DNA from: CAZGXI01 sp964529715
Lineage (GTDB): Bacteria; Chloroflexota; Anaerolineae; Aggregatilineales; Ch27
Direction of reading: 5' to 3'
Assembly (NCBI GenBank): GCA_964529715.1
Contig: CAZGXI010000009.1
Span: 1 to 64,000, forward strand
Length of the DNA stretch: 64,000 nucleotides
The position numbers were made by a program, and so were the translations under genes. Under the pieces are notes generated by a model that worked only from the letters and a program-made list of their open reading frames with translations, ran no database searches and was not told where the DNA came from. Below are positions 25,125 to 34,350 of this stretch, one piece after another (the first letter of the stretch is position 1; each line of letters opens with the position of its first letter).

Positions 25125-26498
25125 CTAGTATAGCATCCGGTCGATGGCTTCGGTCAACTGCGCCAGGTTGCGCACCTGATGTACCTCAGTGCACAGGGGG
25201 GCGTATTGGAGCATATCGCTGTCGCCTGTGCCCCACTGGGCGGGGTATTCTGGGTTAAGCCAGATGAGGCGACGCGCCCGGCGGCTGATGCGGGTGAATG
25301 TGTCGATGGCCGGATCGTTGAAGTTGTTACGCCCATCCCCCAGCAGGATCACCGTCGTGCGGCGGTCCACCGTGTCCATATAATCTGCCTCGAATTGCCG
25401 CAGGCTGTATCCCAAGTCGGTGCTGTAATAGCCTGGCGGTAGCCGCGTGAGTACCACATGCACGGCCTCGTCGATCCGCAGGGACTGCATGTCGGAGGTC
25501 ACATCTTCCAGGTGATCGATGAAGGCGAAACTGCGCGTCTTTTGCACCTGATCCTGGAGTTCGTACAGCAGCCGCAAGAAAAATTCTGCAACCGGGCGCA
25601 TAGACGTGCTTACGTCCAGGATGGCGATCAGCTTCGGTTTGAGCCGCCGCTGCTTGAGGTGCAGCTCAAACGGCACGCCGCCGTAGCGCAGGCTGGCGCG
25701 GATGGTCGTTTTGGCGTCCAGCTTGCCTTTTTTGCCGCGCTTCTGGCGCAGGGCAGCGCGGCTGCGCAGGTGGGCTGCCAGACGTCGCACCTGATCGCGC
25801 AGTGCATCCATTTCGGCTTGGCTCAGTGAGCTAAACGGGCGCTGCATCAGGTCGTGGAGTGGATGTCGTTTCTGGTGTTCCTCAATGATGTTGTCACGGA
25901 TTTTTTGCCCGGCGAATTCGCCGAGTTGTTGTTCCAGGGATTCCTGGTTTTCTGCCACTTTTGCCTTTAACTGCTCGATAGTTTGTGGGTCCATGCCCTG
26001 CTCGGCCAGGATTTCCCACAGCATTTCCAACAGTTCTTGAAGCTGTTCCCAGCCGAGCAGTTGCCGCATCCGGCGCGCATATCGCTGCGCCTGGTAGGGC
26101 GAGGTGGCCTGATTCATCCCGGCCTGTTCTGCCAGGTTTTCCAGTTCTTCCTGGGTAGGGCCGCGCCCACTGAGTAGCCATTGCAGCAGTTGGCGCAGGT
26201 CACTTTGCAACTGTTGCAAGGCGTTACGCAACATCTGTTGCTGTTCAGGAGATAGTTCGGCCTGGAGGTCTTGCAGCGGTGGCGCACCCGTACCGAAGTA
26301 GAGCGGAAATAACTCCTCGAACGCCTCGAAACTGGCCGCGTCCTTGATCAGTGTCGAACGCAGCCCTAACCGGAACAGGTTGCGGTCGGCGATGCCGGTG
26401 TGGGTGATGGCCCGCCAGGCGTCCTGACTCTCGGCTATCGAAACGCGCACGCCGGCGGCCCGGAGCGCAGCGATGAATTTAGCGATGCGGTCTTCCAT
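25125..26498 (-). CDS. VWA-domain protein paired with MoxR ATPase
   Basis: 457 aa. The C-terminal half is a von Willebrand A domain with MIDAS motif DVSTSMRP, plus 'LGDGRNNFND'. The N-terminal half (about 1-240) is a helical Gln/Leu-rich region as in CoxE-like VWA proteins. Such proteins act with MoxR ATPases as metal-dependent chaperones for enzyme maturation. Its ATG at 26498 overlaps the MoxR stop by 20 nt and has GGAGG 8 nt upstream, so the pair is translationally coupled. The client enzyme is not evident in the window. Confidence 0.87.
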   Translation of the reverse strand: MEDRIAKFIAALRAAGVRVSIAESQDAWRAITHTGIADRNLFRLGLRSTLIKDAASFEAFEELFPLYFGTGAPPLQDLQAELSPEQQQMLRNALQQLQSDLRQLLQWLLSGRGPTQEELENLAEQAGMNQATSPYQAQRYARRMRQLLGWEQLQELLEMLWEILAEQGMDPQTIEQLKAKVAENQESLEQQLGEFAGQKIRDNIIEEHQKRHPLHDLMQRPFSSLSQAEMDALRDQVRRLAAHLRSRAALRQKRGKKGKLDAKTTIRASLRYGGVPFELHLKQRRLKPKLIAILDVSTSMRPVAEFFLRLLYELQDQVQKTRSFAFIDHLEDVTSDMQSLRIDEAVHVVLTRLPPGYYSTDLGYSLRQFEADYMDTVDRRTTVILLGDGRNNFNDPAIDTFTRISRRARRLIWLNPEYPAQWGTGDSDMLQYAPLCTEVHQVRNLAQLTEAIDRMLY

Positions 26499-27420
26499 GT
26501 CCGTTGCCTCCGAGGTTCAGCGCCCGCCGAGCGCGGGCCACGTCGGACTCGTATTTGAGCAGGACGGTCAGGGTGTTTTCGAGTGTTTCTGCATCCAGGG
26601 AACGTGCATTGAGCGTCACCAGCGCGCGTGCCCAGTCCAGCGTCTCACTGACGCTGGGATTCTTCTTGAGGTCCAGTTGGCGCAACGCTTGCACCGCCTC
26701 GACCGCCTGGCGGGCCAGCCTGGGAGCCAGTTCCGGCACTTTGATCTGCACGATGCGCAGTTCTTCTTCGGTGTTGGGGTAGTCGATGTAGATGTACAGG
26801 CAACGCCGCTTGAGCGCCTCACTCAATTCGCGGGTGTTATTGCTGGTGAGGAAGACCGTCGGCTGCTGTTTGGCGACGATGGTGCCCAGTTCGGGAATGC
26901 TCACCTGGAAGTCACTCAGCACTTCCAACAGAAAGGCTTCAAACTCGGCATCCGCGCGGTCGATCTCGTCAATCAGCAGCACCGTCGGACCGTCATTGTT
27001 GATGGCGCGCAGCAGCGGGCGTGGGAGCAGGAATCGCTCCGAAAAGAACACGTCCTCTTCTGCCGCCAGCCGGTCGGCGGCCTCGGCCAGCGTTTGCGCA
27101 TCGGAGAGTAAATCGGCTAGCTTGTCGCGCAGCAGTTGGGTATAGAGCATCTGCTTGGCGTATTCCCACTCGTAAAGCGCCTTACTCTCGTCCAGTCCTT
27201 CATAGCACTGCATCCGCACCAGCTCGCGGCGCGTGGCAGCGGCCCACGCTTTGCTCAGCTCGGTCTTACCAACGCCCGCCGGCCCTTCGGTCAGTACAGG
27301 CTTGCCCAGCTTTTCGGCCAGGAAGATGGCCGTCGCAATTTCGTCGGTGGCGATGTATTTCTGTGCGGCCAGCGCATTCTTGACCGCATCGACGGATGGG
27401 AAAACAGGCGTTTGGAACAT
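26479..27420 (-). CDS. MoxR-type AAA+ ATPase
   Basis: 313 aa from MFQTPVFPS; the ATG at 27420 has AGGAGA 6 nt upstream, which settles the start. Walker A is GPAGVGKT, Walker B 'LLIDEIDRADAEFEAFLLEVL', sensor 1 'FLTSNNTRELSEALKRRCL'. MoxR proteins assemble as rings and work with VWA partners to mature or activate enzymes, here the downstream VWA gene. 94 nt downstream of the iron transporter ATPase. Confidence 0.92.
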   Translation of the reverse strand: MFQTPVFPSVDAVKNALAAQKYIATDEIATAIFLAEKLGKPVLTEGPAGVGKTELSKAWAAATRRELVRMQCYEGLDESKALYEWEYAKQMLYTQLLRDKLADLLSDAQTLAEAADRLAAEEDVFFSERFLLPRPLLRAINNDGPTVLLIDEIDRADAEFEAFLLEVLSDFQVSIPELGTIVAKQQPTVFLTSNNTRELSEALKRRCLYIYIDYPNTEEELRIVQIKVPELAPRLARQAVEAVQALRQLDLKKNPSVSETLDWARALVTLNARSLDAETLENTLTVLLKYESDVARARRALNLGGNGHGRPHR

Positions 27421-27514
27421 GGGGATTCTCCTGCCACGATAAACCATGACGAGTAAACGCTACGACGGCCTTCTGCTTCTCTATCTTATCCGATAATGCC
27501 AGTATTGAAACTCT

Positions 27515-28570
27515 CTAAACCTGAGACTTGGGTGAGAAGCTCGACCGTGGGAAGGGTATGACAGGATGCCGCACGCGTACCGCCACGCGCTCTCCGACCG
27601 CGAAGGTGTCTTCCGGGCCGAGCCGGGCGACCAGCGGCGTGCCGTCCGTTAGGGTGACGCCGAGGCGCTGATCGTGGCCGTAAAATTCGCGCCATTGCAC
27701 GGCAGCGATCGCTGCGCTGCCGTTGGCCGGGGTCAGGTGCAAAGATTCGGGGCGGATCAGGAGTTCGACTGGCCCGCGCGCGGACGTGGTCAGAGGAAGA
27801 TGACCCAGAGAGCAACCTGCCCAAGCGCCGTCGGCATGGCCCGGCAGAAAGTTCGCCTCGCCCACGAAGGCCGCCACATCTCGACTGACCGGGTGATGAT
27901 AAAGTTGCTGCGGGGACGCCATTTGTGCGATCTGCCCATCGAGCATGACCGCTACCTCATCGGCCAGACTTAAGGCCTCTTCCTGATCATGGGTGACAAA
28001 GATGCAGGTTGTTCCCGCCGCTTTCAAAATGGACCGCACCTCGGTGCGTACCTGGAGACGCAGCGCCGCATCCAGGTTGGAGAAGGGTTCATCCAGCAAC
28101 AGCACTGCCGGATGTGGTGCCAAAGCCCGCGCCAGCGCCACCCGCTGTTGCTGCCCACCGGAGAGTTCGTGTGGCATCCGGCGATCACAACCGGATAGCC
28201 CAACTAGTTCCAGGAGTTCGGCCACGCGCTGTCGCTTTTCGCGCGTTGTTCCGCGCAATCCGAAAGCCACATTGGCGGCTACGTCCAGATGATGAAACAG
28301 GGCGTACTCCTGAAAGACCATGCCCACCCGCCGGGCTTCCGGCGGAACGCCGCGTCTCTGATCGGCAGCCCTCTGGCCGTTGATGCGAATGATACCGCCG
28401 TCCGGCTGCTCGAAGCCTGCAATCAGCCGCAGTAAGGTGGTCTTGCCGCAGCCGCTCGGTCCTAACAATGCCGCCAGGGTTCCCTGATACATGGTCAGAT
28501 TCACCTGGCGGAGGACGACATGTCCGTCAAACGATTTGCTCAGGTCGGCACATTCAAGGGCAGCAGGCAT
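27515..28570 (-). CDS. Iron-type ABC transporter ATP-binding protein
   Basis: 351 aa. Walker A GPSGCGKTT, signature LSGGQQQRVALARAL, Walker B 'VLLLDEPFSNLDAALR', H-loop 'ITHDQ-like' FVTHDQEEA, and a C-terminal TOBE-like region (about 270-345). It is the ATPase of a Fbp/Sfu-type importer for ferric iron (thiamine or phosphonate transport are alternatives). It energises the permease at 29454-31103 and follows the YwiC-like gene by 31 nt. Confidence 0.9.
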   Translation of the reverse strand: MPAALECADLSKSFDGHVVLRQVNLTMYQGTLAALLGPSGCGKTTLLRLIAGFEQPDGGIIRINGQRAADQRRGVPPEARRVGMVFQEYALFHHLDVAANVAFGLRGTTREKRQRVAELLELVGLSGCDRRMPHELSGGQQQRVALARALAPHPAVLLLDEPFSNLDAALRLQVRTEVRSILKAAGTTCIFVTHDQEEALSLADEVAVMLDGQIAQMASPQQLYHHPVSRDVAAFVGEANFLPGHADGAWAGCSLGHLPLTTSARGPVELLIRPESLHLTPANGSAAIAAVQWREFYGHDQRLGVTLTDGTPLVARLGPEDTFAVGERVAVRVRHPVIPFPRSSFSPKSQV

Positions 28571-28601
28571 CGGAGAGGTCTCGACGGGTGGTGTAGAGCG
28601 G

Positions 28602-29414
28602 CTACAGGCCGAGCCGGTATCCCAGTGCCACGAGTAGGACGGTCAGGACACCGAAACCAAGTTCCTGGAAACCGATGGTCTTGGGCTTAGCCGGTCGGCG
28701 GTAGCGTGACAGGCCGTGAGCGGCCCGCACGGTCAGAATTCCCATAGCGATGACGGCCAGCGTCGGCGCAAGTCTGGCCCCGTTTAGGGCCAATGCAGCC
28801 AGCAGGCCCGCCAGGTGCGTCAGGAGCGCAGGGGCAATCGGCGCATCCGGTTGTTCACGCTCCAGACGTAGTCGGGCACGCACGTACAAGACTGCCGGGA
28901 TCGCCCGTACTGCCAGCAGTGCCCACAACGCCAGTGCTGGGGCGAGCCTCCAGCCCCCTGCCAGTGCGATGCTGGCACCGAATGCAGCCAGGCCGGCCGG
29001 TCCGGTCAGTTCCGGCAGTACATGGCGGCTGTTATTGGTCAGATCAAAAGCCAGTTGGATCAGCATAGCCGGTGCGGCGATCAACAGCGGGAAGAGCATG
29101 TCACCGCTTCCTGCCAGTGCGATAGCCAGCACCAGCCCGGTGGCAGCTATTCCGCCATACAGCAACACGAACCGTTCTGCCAGCCTGGTGCGCATATAGC
29201 GCCTGCCGCGCTGACGGTCGCCCCAAGCGAGCTTGAGCGGGTGACGCGCCAGGAACATGCCTATGGCAGATAGTGCCAGTGCCGCGCCTGCCGCCGATGG
29301 TGCGACGAGTAGCCCCAGCGCCAATGGCTCCACCAGAAAACTCCAGCCGCCGTGCTCGACCGGTAAAGCGACGGGCCGCAGGCGGACTGGAGGTGAGACA
29401 GGCATTGAATGCAT
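28602..29414 (-). CDS. YwiC-like membrane protein inside the ABC operon
   Basis: 270 aa with seven to nine membrane helices. It matches the YwiC-like family by 'LPVEHGGWSFLVEPLALGLL' at its start and 'ARHPLKLAWGDRQRGRRYMRTRL'. The family has a UbiA-like helix bundle but its function is unknown. It is placed between the permease and ATPase genes of the iron transporter, with gaps of 39 and 31 nt, so it is almost certainly co-transcribed. The start at 29414 could be at the second ATG 9 nt later. Confidence 0.8.
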   Translation of the reverse strand: MHSMPVSPPVRLRPVALPVEHGGWSFLVEPLALGLLVAPSAAGAALALSAIGMFLARHPLKLAWGDRQRGRRYMRTRLAERFVLLYGGIAATGLVLAIALAGSGDMLFPLLIAAPAMLIQLAFDLTNNSRHVLPELTGPAGLAAFGASIALAGGWRLAPALALWALLAVRAIPAVLYVRARLRLEREQPDAPIAPALLTHLAGLLAALALNGARLAPTLAVIAMGILTVRAAHGLSRYRRPAKPKTIGFQELGFGVLTVLLVALGYRLGL

Positions 29415-29453
29415 CGTGTAATGCCCTCCAAATGTTCTGCGCCGATCCTAATT

Positions 29454-31103
29454 CTAGCGCGACAGATGCGTTTCCAGGATCAGCGGCAGTGACAGGGCCG
29501 ATGCGACGATCAACAGCAAAGCCGGCGCGCCGATCTGGGTGAACGCTGCCTCGTTCTGAGCCGTCCAGATTTTCGTCGCCAGCGTCTCGAAGCCGGTCGG
29601 CGCGAGCAAGATCGTGATCGGTAGCTCTTTCATCACACTCAAAAAGACCAGCGCCATTCCTCCCAGCGCGCCTGTGCACGCCAGCGGTGCTGTAATCCGC
29701 ATCGTGACCTGCCAGGGACGCAGGCCCAGGCTGCGTGCGGCTTCCTCATAGCGCGGGGTGATTTGCCCCAGTGTGCTGCGAACGGCGCCGATACTCAACG
29801 GCAAAAAACGCACGGCATAACCGTATACCAGAACCGGAAAGGTCTGGTACAACCCCGGCAGCAGATTGGCGGCGAAAAACACCAGCGCCAGCGCAACAAC
29901 CAGGCCCGGCAGACCGCTGTTCAGGTACGTCAGGTTCACCAGCCAGCGGTGTAGCGCCGACGCCGAACGTACGGCCAGAATCGCCAGCGGAACTGCCAGC
30001 AGGCCGACGGCGACGGCGGTGGCGGCGCTGATCCCGATGCCATTGAGCAGCGGGCGGAACAGGGTGTTGGCCAGAAAAGGCATTCCGACGCGGATGCCCT
30101 GAAACATCCAGGCGGTCAGCACGCCGATTGGCGTCAGCAACCCTAGCGCGACAATGCTGCCGCAGAAGAGCAGGGCGGGGAACTTCCACCCACGCAGCGC
30201 AATGGGCCGAATCGGGCGGGGGGCACCTGCGCCTCCGGCGCGGTAGTTGCGCCGCAGATTTGCGCGTTGTTCCAGGATCAGCAGGCTCAGCGTCAGCCCG
30301 GCCAGGGCCAACGACAGCACGGCGGCGCGGTGGCGATCAAAGGAGCTGGTGTATTGTAAAAAGATGGCGCGGGTAAAGGCATTATAGCGCATCAGCGATA
30401 CCGCCCCGAAGTCGCCGAGGGTGTATAGCGCCGCGAACAACATTCCCCCTGCCAGCGCCGGGCGAAGCTGCGGCAGTGTTACCCGACGAAACACCACGCC
30501 GCGCCCTATTCCCAGACTGCGTGCCGTTTCCTCCAATGCCGGGTCCATGTTCAGCAACGCCGACCGCACACTTAACAGCACGTAGGGGTAAGTGGACAGG
30601 GTCAGCACTCCCCAGGCACCGAAGAAGCCGTAGATCGGCGGCAAAGCAGCCACTCCCAGCGGTGCAAGCGCCTGTTGAAGTAATCCACGTGGCCCAAACG
30701 CAGCAATGTAGGTCAGCGCCCCAATGTACGACGGGATAACCAGCGGCAGCGTTCCGCCGATCAACCACAGGCGTCTGAAAGGCAGGTTGGTGCGTGTGAT
30801 CAGCCAGGCGAAGGGAACACCGATTAAGGCGGCGGTGACTGTCACCGCAATGGTCAGCGCCGCGCTGTTTCCCATGACGGCCAGGGTGCGTCCATCCAGC
30901 AGGTCGGTGAGTCCATCTGCGTCTGTGCCCAGCGCCCGCAGAGCAAGATAGCCGGATGGCAGCAGCGCCAGCGCCGCAATCCCGACGGCAAACCAGGCCA
31001 GCAGGTTGAACGGGCGGCGAGACGCAAGGGCGGCGTGTGGGCCTTTCACCCACCCCAGGGCACGGTAGACCGCCGGGATGCGCAAAAATCGGTCAGTGTG
31101 CAT
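29454..31103 (-). CDS. Iron-type ABC transporter permease, fused two-domain
   Basis: 549 aa with about twelve membrane helices in two binding-protein-dependent permease modules, the usual FbpB/SfuB design. EAA-loop-like segments are 'EETARSLGIGRGVVFRRVTLP' in the first half and 'EEAARSLGLRPWQVTMRITAP' in the second, which contact the ATPase. It lies 17 nt after the binding-protein gene. Confidence 0.9.
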   Translation of the reverse strand: MHTDRFLRIPAVYRALGWVKGPHAALASRRPFNLLAWFAVGIAALALLPSGYLALRALGTDADGLTDLLDGRTLAVMGNSAALTIAVTVTAALIGVPFAWLITRTNLPFRRLWLIGGTLPLVIPSYIGALTYIAAFGPRGLLQQALAPLGVAALPPIYGFFGAWGVLTLSTYPYVLLSVRSALLNMDPALEETARSLGIGRGVVFRRVTLPQLRPALAGGMLFAALYTLGDFGAVSLMRYNAFTRAIFLQYTSSFDRHRAAVLSLALAGLTLSLLILEQRANLRRNYRAGGAGAPRPIRPIALRGWKFPALLFCGSIVALGLLTPIGVLTAWMFQGIRVGMPFLANTLFRPLLNGIGISAATAVAVGLLAVPLAILAVRSASALHRWLVNLTYLNSGLPGLVVALALVFFAANLLPGLYQTFPVLVYGYAVRFLPLSIGAVRSTLGQITPRYEEAARSLGLRPWQVTMRITAPLACTGALGGMALVFLSVMKELPITILLAPTGFETLATKIWTAQNEAAFTQIGAPALLLIVASALSLPLILETHLSR

Positions 31104-31120
31104 CGGATGAGGGCGTGTGT

Positions 31121-32164
31121 TTAGGGCAGAGCGCCGGTGTCGTGTAGTAGATCGAGGGTGGTTTGTAGGTCGCTCAGGTCACTCAGATCGATGGCCGGGC
31201 CTGTGATCTCGTCCAGTGGCCTGATGCCCCTCGCCGTCGGGACGTTCGCTGCCAGGGGATATTCATAAGTGGTTTCGGTGAAGTATTGCTGCGCCTGTTG
31301 TCCCAACAGATACAGGATCAGCCGCTGCGCCAACCCTGGCTGGTCACTGCTGTTCAACACGCCCGCCCCCGCCACGTTGACGAGTGCACCGGGGTCTCCT
31401 GGCGCAAAGTAATGCAGTGCAATCGGCAGGTCCGGGTCTTGCGCCAGGAACTCGTACAGGTAATAGTGATTCACCAGGCCGGCGGCGACTTCGCCGCTGG
31501 CAACAGCTTGCACAATGGTGTCGTTGTTATCGTAAGCGACTGCTCCATTAGCGACCATGTCCAAGAGCCATTGACGAGTGGCATCTTCTCCGATCAGCAG
31601 ACGCATAGCGGTGATGTTTGCCTGAAACGAGCCGTTGGCCGGTGCCCAGGCAATTTGTCCTCGCCAGTGTGGATCGGTCAGGGCGAGGATGGAGGCAGGC
31701 AATTCCGCCTCGGCTACAAGCTCGGTGTTGTAAATGAGTACGCGCGCCCGACCCGACAATCCGACCCACAGTCCATCCCGCGAGGCGTAGGTTGCCGGGA
31801 CGCGCTCCAACACGTCGGAGGGCAGGGGGATAAGCCGGCCCGCATCCGCCAGTGCACCCAGTGCGCCTGCGTCTTGGGCAATGAAGACGTCAGCCGGGCT
31901 GTTGTCGCCCTCTTCAAGGATCGTCGCGGCCATTTCTGCTGTGCCGCCGTAGCGAACCAGGACCTGCACGCCTGTTTCGGCAGTGAATTGATCGAGGATC
32001 GGGCCGATCAGCCCTGCGCTGCGACCGGAATAAACGGTCAGCGATTCGGCAGGTGTTGTCTGTGCGCCCACAGATGTCTGAAGACCGAAGAGAAACAACG
32101 CGCTGATTGCCACTGTCAGGGCCAGCCGCAGGCATGGGCAGATAAACGGGAAACGTGCAAGCAT
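31121..32164 (-). CDS. Iron-type ABC transporter substrate-binding protein
   Basis: 347 aa. A signal peptide (about 1-35) ends near 'VGAQTT'. The mature protein is of the Fbp class: 'LTVYSGRSAGLIGPILDQF', 'GVQVLVRYGGTAEMA' and 'YDNNDTIVQAVASGEVAAGL'. Such proteins bind ferric iron directly or as a chelate. The Tyr ligands cannot be placed with certainty. It is the first gene of the operon, with AGGAGA 9 nt before its ATG and a regulated-looking promoter upstream. Confidence 0.9.
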   Translation of the reverse strand: MLARFPFICPCLRLALTVAISALFLFGLQTSVGAQTTPAESLTVYSGRSAGLIGPILDQFTAETGVQVLVRYGGTAEMAATILEEGDNSPADVFIAQDAGALGALADAGRLIPLPSDVLERVPATYASRDGLWVGLSGRARVLIYNTELVAEAELPASILALTDPHWRGQIAWAPANGSFQANITAMRLLIGEDATRQWLLDMVANGAVAYDNNDTIVQAVASGEVAAGLVNHYYLYEFLAQDPDLPIALHYFAPGDPGALVNVAGAGVLNSSDQPGLAQRLILYLLGQQAQQYFTETTYEYPLAANVPTARGIRPLDEITGPAIDLSDLSDLQTTLDLLHDTGALP

Positions 32165-32229
32165 TCGGACACATCTCCTGATGAGGTGTTGAGAGGTTAA
32201 GGGATTGCGTGATTTCCGATTGCTGTTCT

Positions 32230-32258
32230 ATTTTATTGAGAACGGTTCGCAATTACAA
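32230..32258 (-). promoter_or_regulatory. Promoter of the iron-type ABC operon with palindromic spacer
   Basis: Minus strand: -35 TTGTAA (32258-32253), 17-nt spacer, -10 TAAAAT (32235-32230). A near-perfect 15-bp palindrome (plus-strand 32237-32251, 14 of 15 positions including the centre paired except one pair) fills the spacer and is a candidate operator. Confidence 0.6.
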
Positions 32259-32284
32259 GAGAAAAAAACAATAAACAAGATTTT

Positions 32285-32315
32285 ATTTGTCATAATTTTG
32301 CCTGACATTTGTCAT
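32285..32315. repeat. Direct repeat ATTTGTCAT upstream of the iron-type operon
   Basis: Two exact copies of the 9-mer ATTTGTCAT at 32285-32293 and 32307-32315, starts 22 bp apart, about two helical turns, upstream of the operon's -35. They may bind a regulator; the second copy also forms TGACA-TT-TGTCA on the plus strand. Confidence 0.55.
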
Positions 32316-32362
32316 CCGTTGCTGTTGAGGTTTCCCGAAAAGGCACATGATAGCGGGCGATC

Positions 32363-32812
32363 TCAGCCGCTCTGTTGCATGCCTGTTGCTTCATTGAACC
32401 AGGCAATGAGAACGCGGAAAATGTCGCTCTCGGTGATAATGCCGATGACGTGACCGGCATCGTCTACTACCGGTAGCCCGCCGACCTTGTGGTCGTGCAT
32501 CAGTTGAGCGGCCTCTTTGATCGTGCTGTCCGCCTGGACGGTCAGAGGATTGGGTGTCATGATCTTGCTGATTTTGAGCTTGGCGAGCAGATAGTTCAGT
32601 TCCCAGATGTCCAGGGTAGTTGCGTCTGAAGGCCGCGCTTCCAGTACGTCGGTCTGAGAGACGATGCCGACTAACACACCTTCCTCGTTCACCACCGGCA
32701 GGCGGCGAATTCGCTTGGCGCGCATCAGCGCCGCCGTGTCCGGCAGGGTCGTGTCTGGCGTGACGGTGATGACGTTCTTGCTCATCCAGTCTTTGACCAG
32801 GAGATTTTTCAC
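32363..32812 (-). CDS. Two-CBS-domain protein
   Basis: 149 aa made of a pair of CBS domains ('DWMSKNVITVTPDTTLPD...' and 'IMTPNPLTVQADSTIKEAA'), which bind adenine nucleotides and pair into a Bateman module. There is no effector domain. It starts with GTG at 32812 with AAGGAGG 7 nt upstream, preceded by a clear promoter, and is divergent from the M20 peptidase. Confidence 0.92.
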   Translation of the reverse strand: MKNLLVKDWMSKNVITVTPDTTLPDTAALMRAKRIRRLPVVNEEGVLVGIVSQTDVLEARPSDATTLDIWELNYLLAKLKISKIMTPNPLTVQADSTIKEAAQLMHDHKVGGLPVVDDAGHVIGIITESDIFRVLIAWFNEATGMQQSG

Positions 32813-32880
32813 GGGAATTCCTCCTTGTGCTTTTGTGGGCGGGAACTCGCCGATCCGGGTGCACGGCGCTCCTGGAATTC

Positions 32881-32909
32881 ATTATCGGATCGTTTGCAGT
32901 GTGGGGCAA
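32881..32909 (-). promoter_or_regulatory. Promoter of the CBS-domain gene
   Basis: Minus strand: -35 TTGCCC (32909-32904), 17-nt spacer, -10 GATAAT (32886-32881). The -10 matches 5 of 6 consensus positions. Confidence 0.5.
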
Positions 32910-32932
32910 CTGAAGTTTTGATCGGCGTGGGC

Positions 32933-32938
32933 TATAAT
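32933..32938 (+). promoter_or_regulatory. Candidate -10 element of the M20 peptidase gene
   Basis: TATAAT followed by CGGCG, 38 nt before the ATG. No -35 is recognisable. The same TATAATCGGCG string occurs at 57450, so it may be a typical -10 in this lineage. Confidence 0.45.
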
Positions 32939-32976
32939 CGGCGACAAGCGCCGCCTCTGCTCGTCAAGGAGTGCAC

Positions 32977-34350
32977 ATGAATCCGCAGCAGTACGCTGTT
33001 GAGCGCCAGGACGAATTCCTGGGCGAATTGATCGATTGGCTGAAAATTTCCAGCATCAGCACCACTTCAGACCACAAGACCGACGTTCAGCGGGCTGCCG
33101 ACTGGCTGGCCCGGCACATGGCCGGGCTGGGTCTGGAAACGCAGATATTCGAGACGCCCGGCAATCCGATTGTTTTCGGTCAGCGGTTACAAGTCGGTCC
33201 AGACGCGCCGACGGTGCTCGTCTACGGCCATTACGATGTGCAGCCGCCTGATCCGTTGGACGCCTGGCAGACGCCGCCATTTGAACCGTCCGTTCGCAAC
33301 GGCAATCTCTACGCGCGCGGCGCTGCCGATGACAAAGGGCAGCTATTTATTCACCTCAAAGCGGCTCAGTCGATTCTGCAAGCGATGGGAACGCTGCCCG
33401 TCAATTTGAAGTTTGTTGTTGAGGGGGAAGAAGAGGTTGGCTCGCCCAATCTCAAAGCCTTTGTGGAGAGCCATCGTGACTTGCTGGCTGCCGATGTGGC
33501 GGTCATCTCAGACACGCACGGCAACGGCCTGGATCAGCCGACGATCATCTATGCGCTGCGCGGCCTGGTCTATATGGAACTGGAAGTGCGCGGCCCGGCG
33601 ACGGACCTGCACTCCGGTATCTTCGGCGGTGCGGTGCACAATCCTGCTCAGGCACTTTGCGAGATCATCGCCCGCCTGCACGATCCCGACGGCAAGGTAG
33701 CCGTCCCCGGCTTTTACGAACGTGTGCGTGCCCTGGACGACGAGGAACGGGCCGAGATCGCCCGGCTGCCCTATTCAGATGAAGATGTGCGGCGGGAAAC
33801 CGGTGTACCGGCCTCTTGGGGCGAGGCTGGGTATACGCTACGGGAGCGGGTCGGGGCGCGTCCCACGTTGGAGATCAACGGTATCGTCGGCGGCTGGACC
33901 GGGCAGGGCGGTAAGACGGTGATCCCGGCGAAGGCGCTGGCAAAAGTAAGCTGCCGCCTTGTGGCCGACCAGGACCCTCTGGAAATCTTCGCCTTGATTC
34001 GAGACTTCGTGGCGCAGATCACGCCGCCAACCGTGACCAGCGAAGTTCGGCTGCTGCCGGGCCGACATGGACATCCTGCGATGGTGGATCGCCATGCGCC
34101 GGCAGTCAAAGCGGCTATTGCTGCCTATGAGGAAGGGTGGGGCGTGCGGCCCATCTTTGCCCGCGAAGGCGGTTCGATCCCGGTGGTGGTGGACTTTCAG
34201 CGCGTGCTCGGCACGCCGGTGATCCTGATGGGCTTCGGCCTGCCAGACGATAATCTGCACGCGCCGAACGAGAAGTTCTCGCTGGAAGCCTTTCGGCGCG
34301 GCATTGCCACCGCGATCAGCTTTTACCAGCGGGTGGCGAAGTCGAAGTGA
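32977..34350 (+). CDS. M20-family dipeptidase/peptidase
   Basis: 457 aa. The dinuclear zinc peptidase signatures are clear: 'VLVYGHYDVQPPDPLDAW' (His and bridging Asp), 'ARGAADDKGQ', 'VEGEEEVGSPNL' (catalytic Glu and metal Glu) and a dimerisation lid in the middle. Members (carnosinase/PepV-like) cleave dipeptides. The ATG at 32977 has AAGGAG 5 nt upstream; a GTG at 32971 is in the same frame. It overlaps the convergent YfhO gene by 35 nt and ends in a terminator located within that gene. Confidence 0.92.
   Translation: MNPQQYAVERQDEFLGELIDWLKISSISTTSDHKTDVQRAADWLARHMAGLGLETQIFETPGNPIVFGQRLQVGPDAPTVLVYGHYDVQPPDPLDAWQTPPFEPSVRNGNLYARGAADDKGQLFIHLKAAQSILQAMGTLPVNLKFVVEGEEEVGSPNLKAFVESHRDLLAADVAVISDTHGNGLDQPTIIYALRGLVYMELEVRGPATDLHSGIFGGAVHNPAQALCEIIARLHDPDGKVAVPGFYERVRALDDEERAEIARLPYSDEDVRRETGVPASWGEAGYTLRERVGARPTLEINGIVGGWTGQGGKTVIPAKALAKVSCRLVADQDPLEIFALIRDFVAQITPPTVTSEVRLLPGRHGHPAMVDRHAPAVKAAIAAYEEGWGVRPIFAREGGSIPVVVDFQRVLGTPVILMGFGLPDDNLHAPNEKFSLEAFRRGIATAISFYQRVAKSK

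Noticed and set aside
32237..32251. Reading the palindrome as a classical Fur box
   Set aside because: It lacks the A/T-rich GATAATGATAATC pattern, so I only call it a candidate operator.
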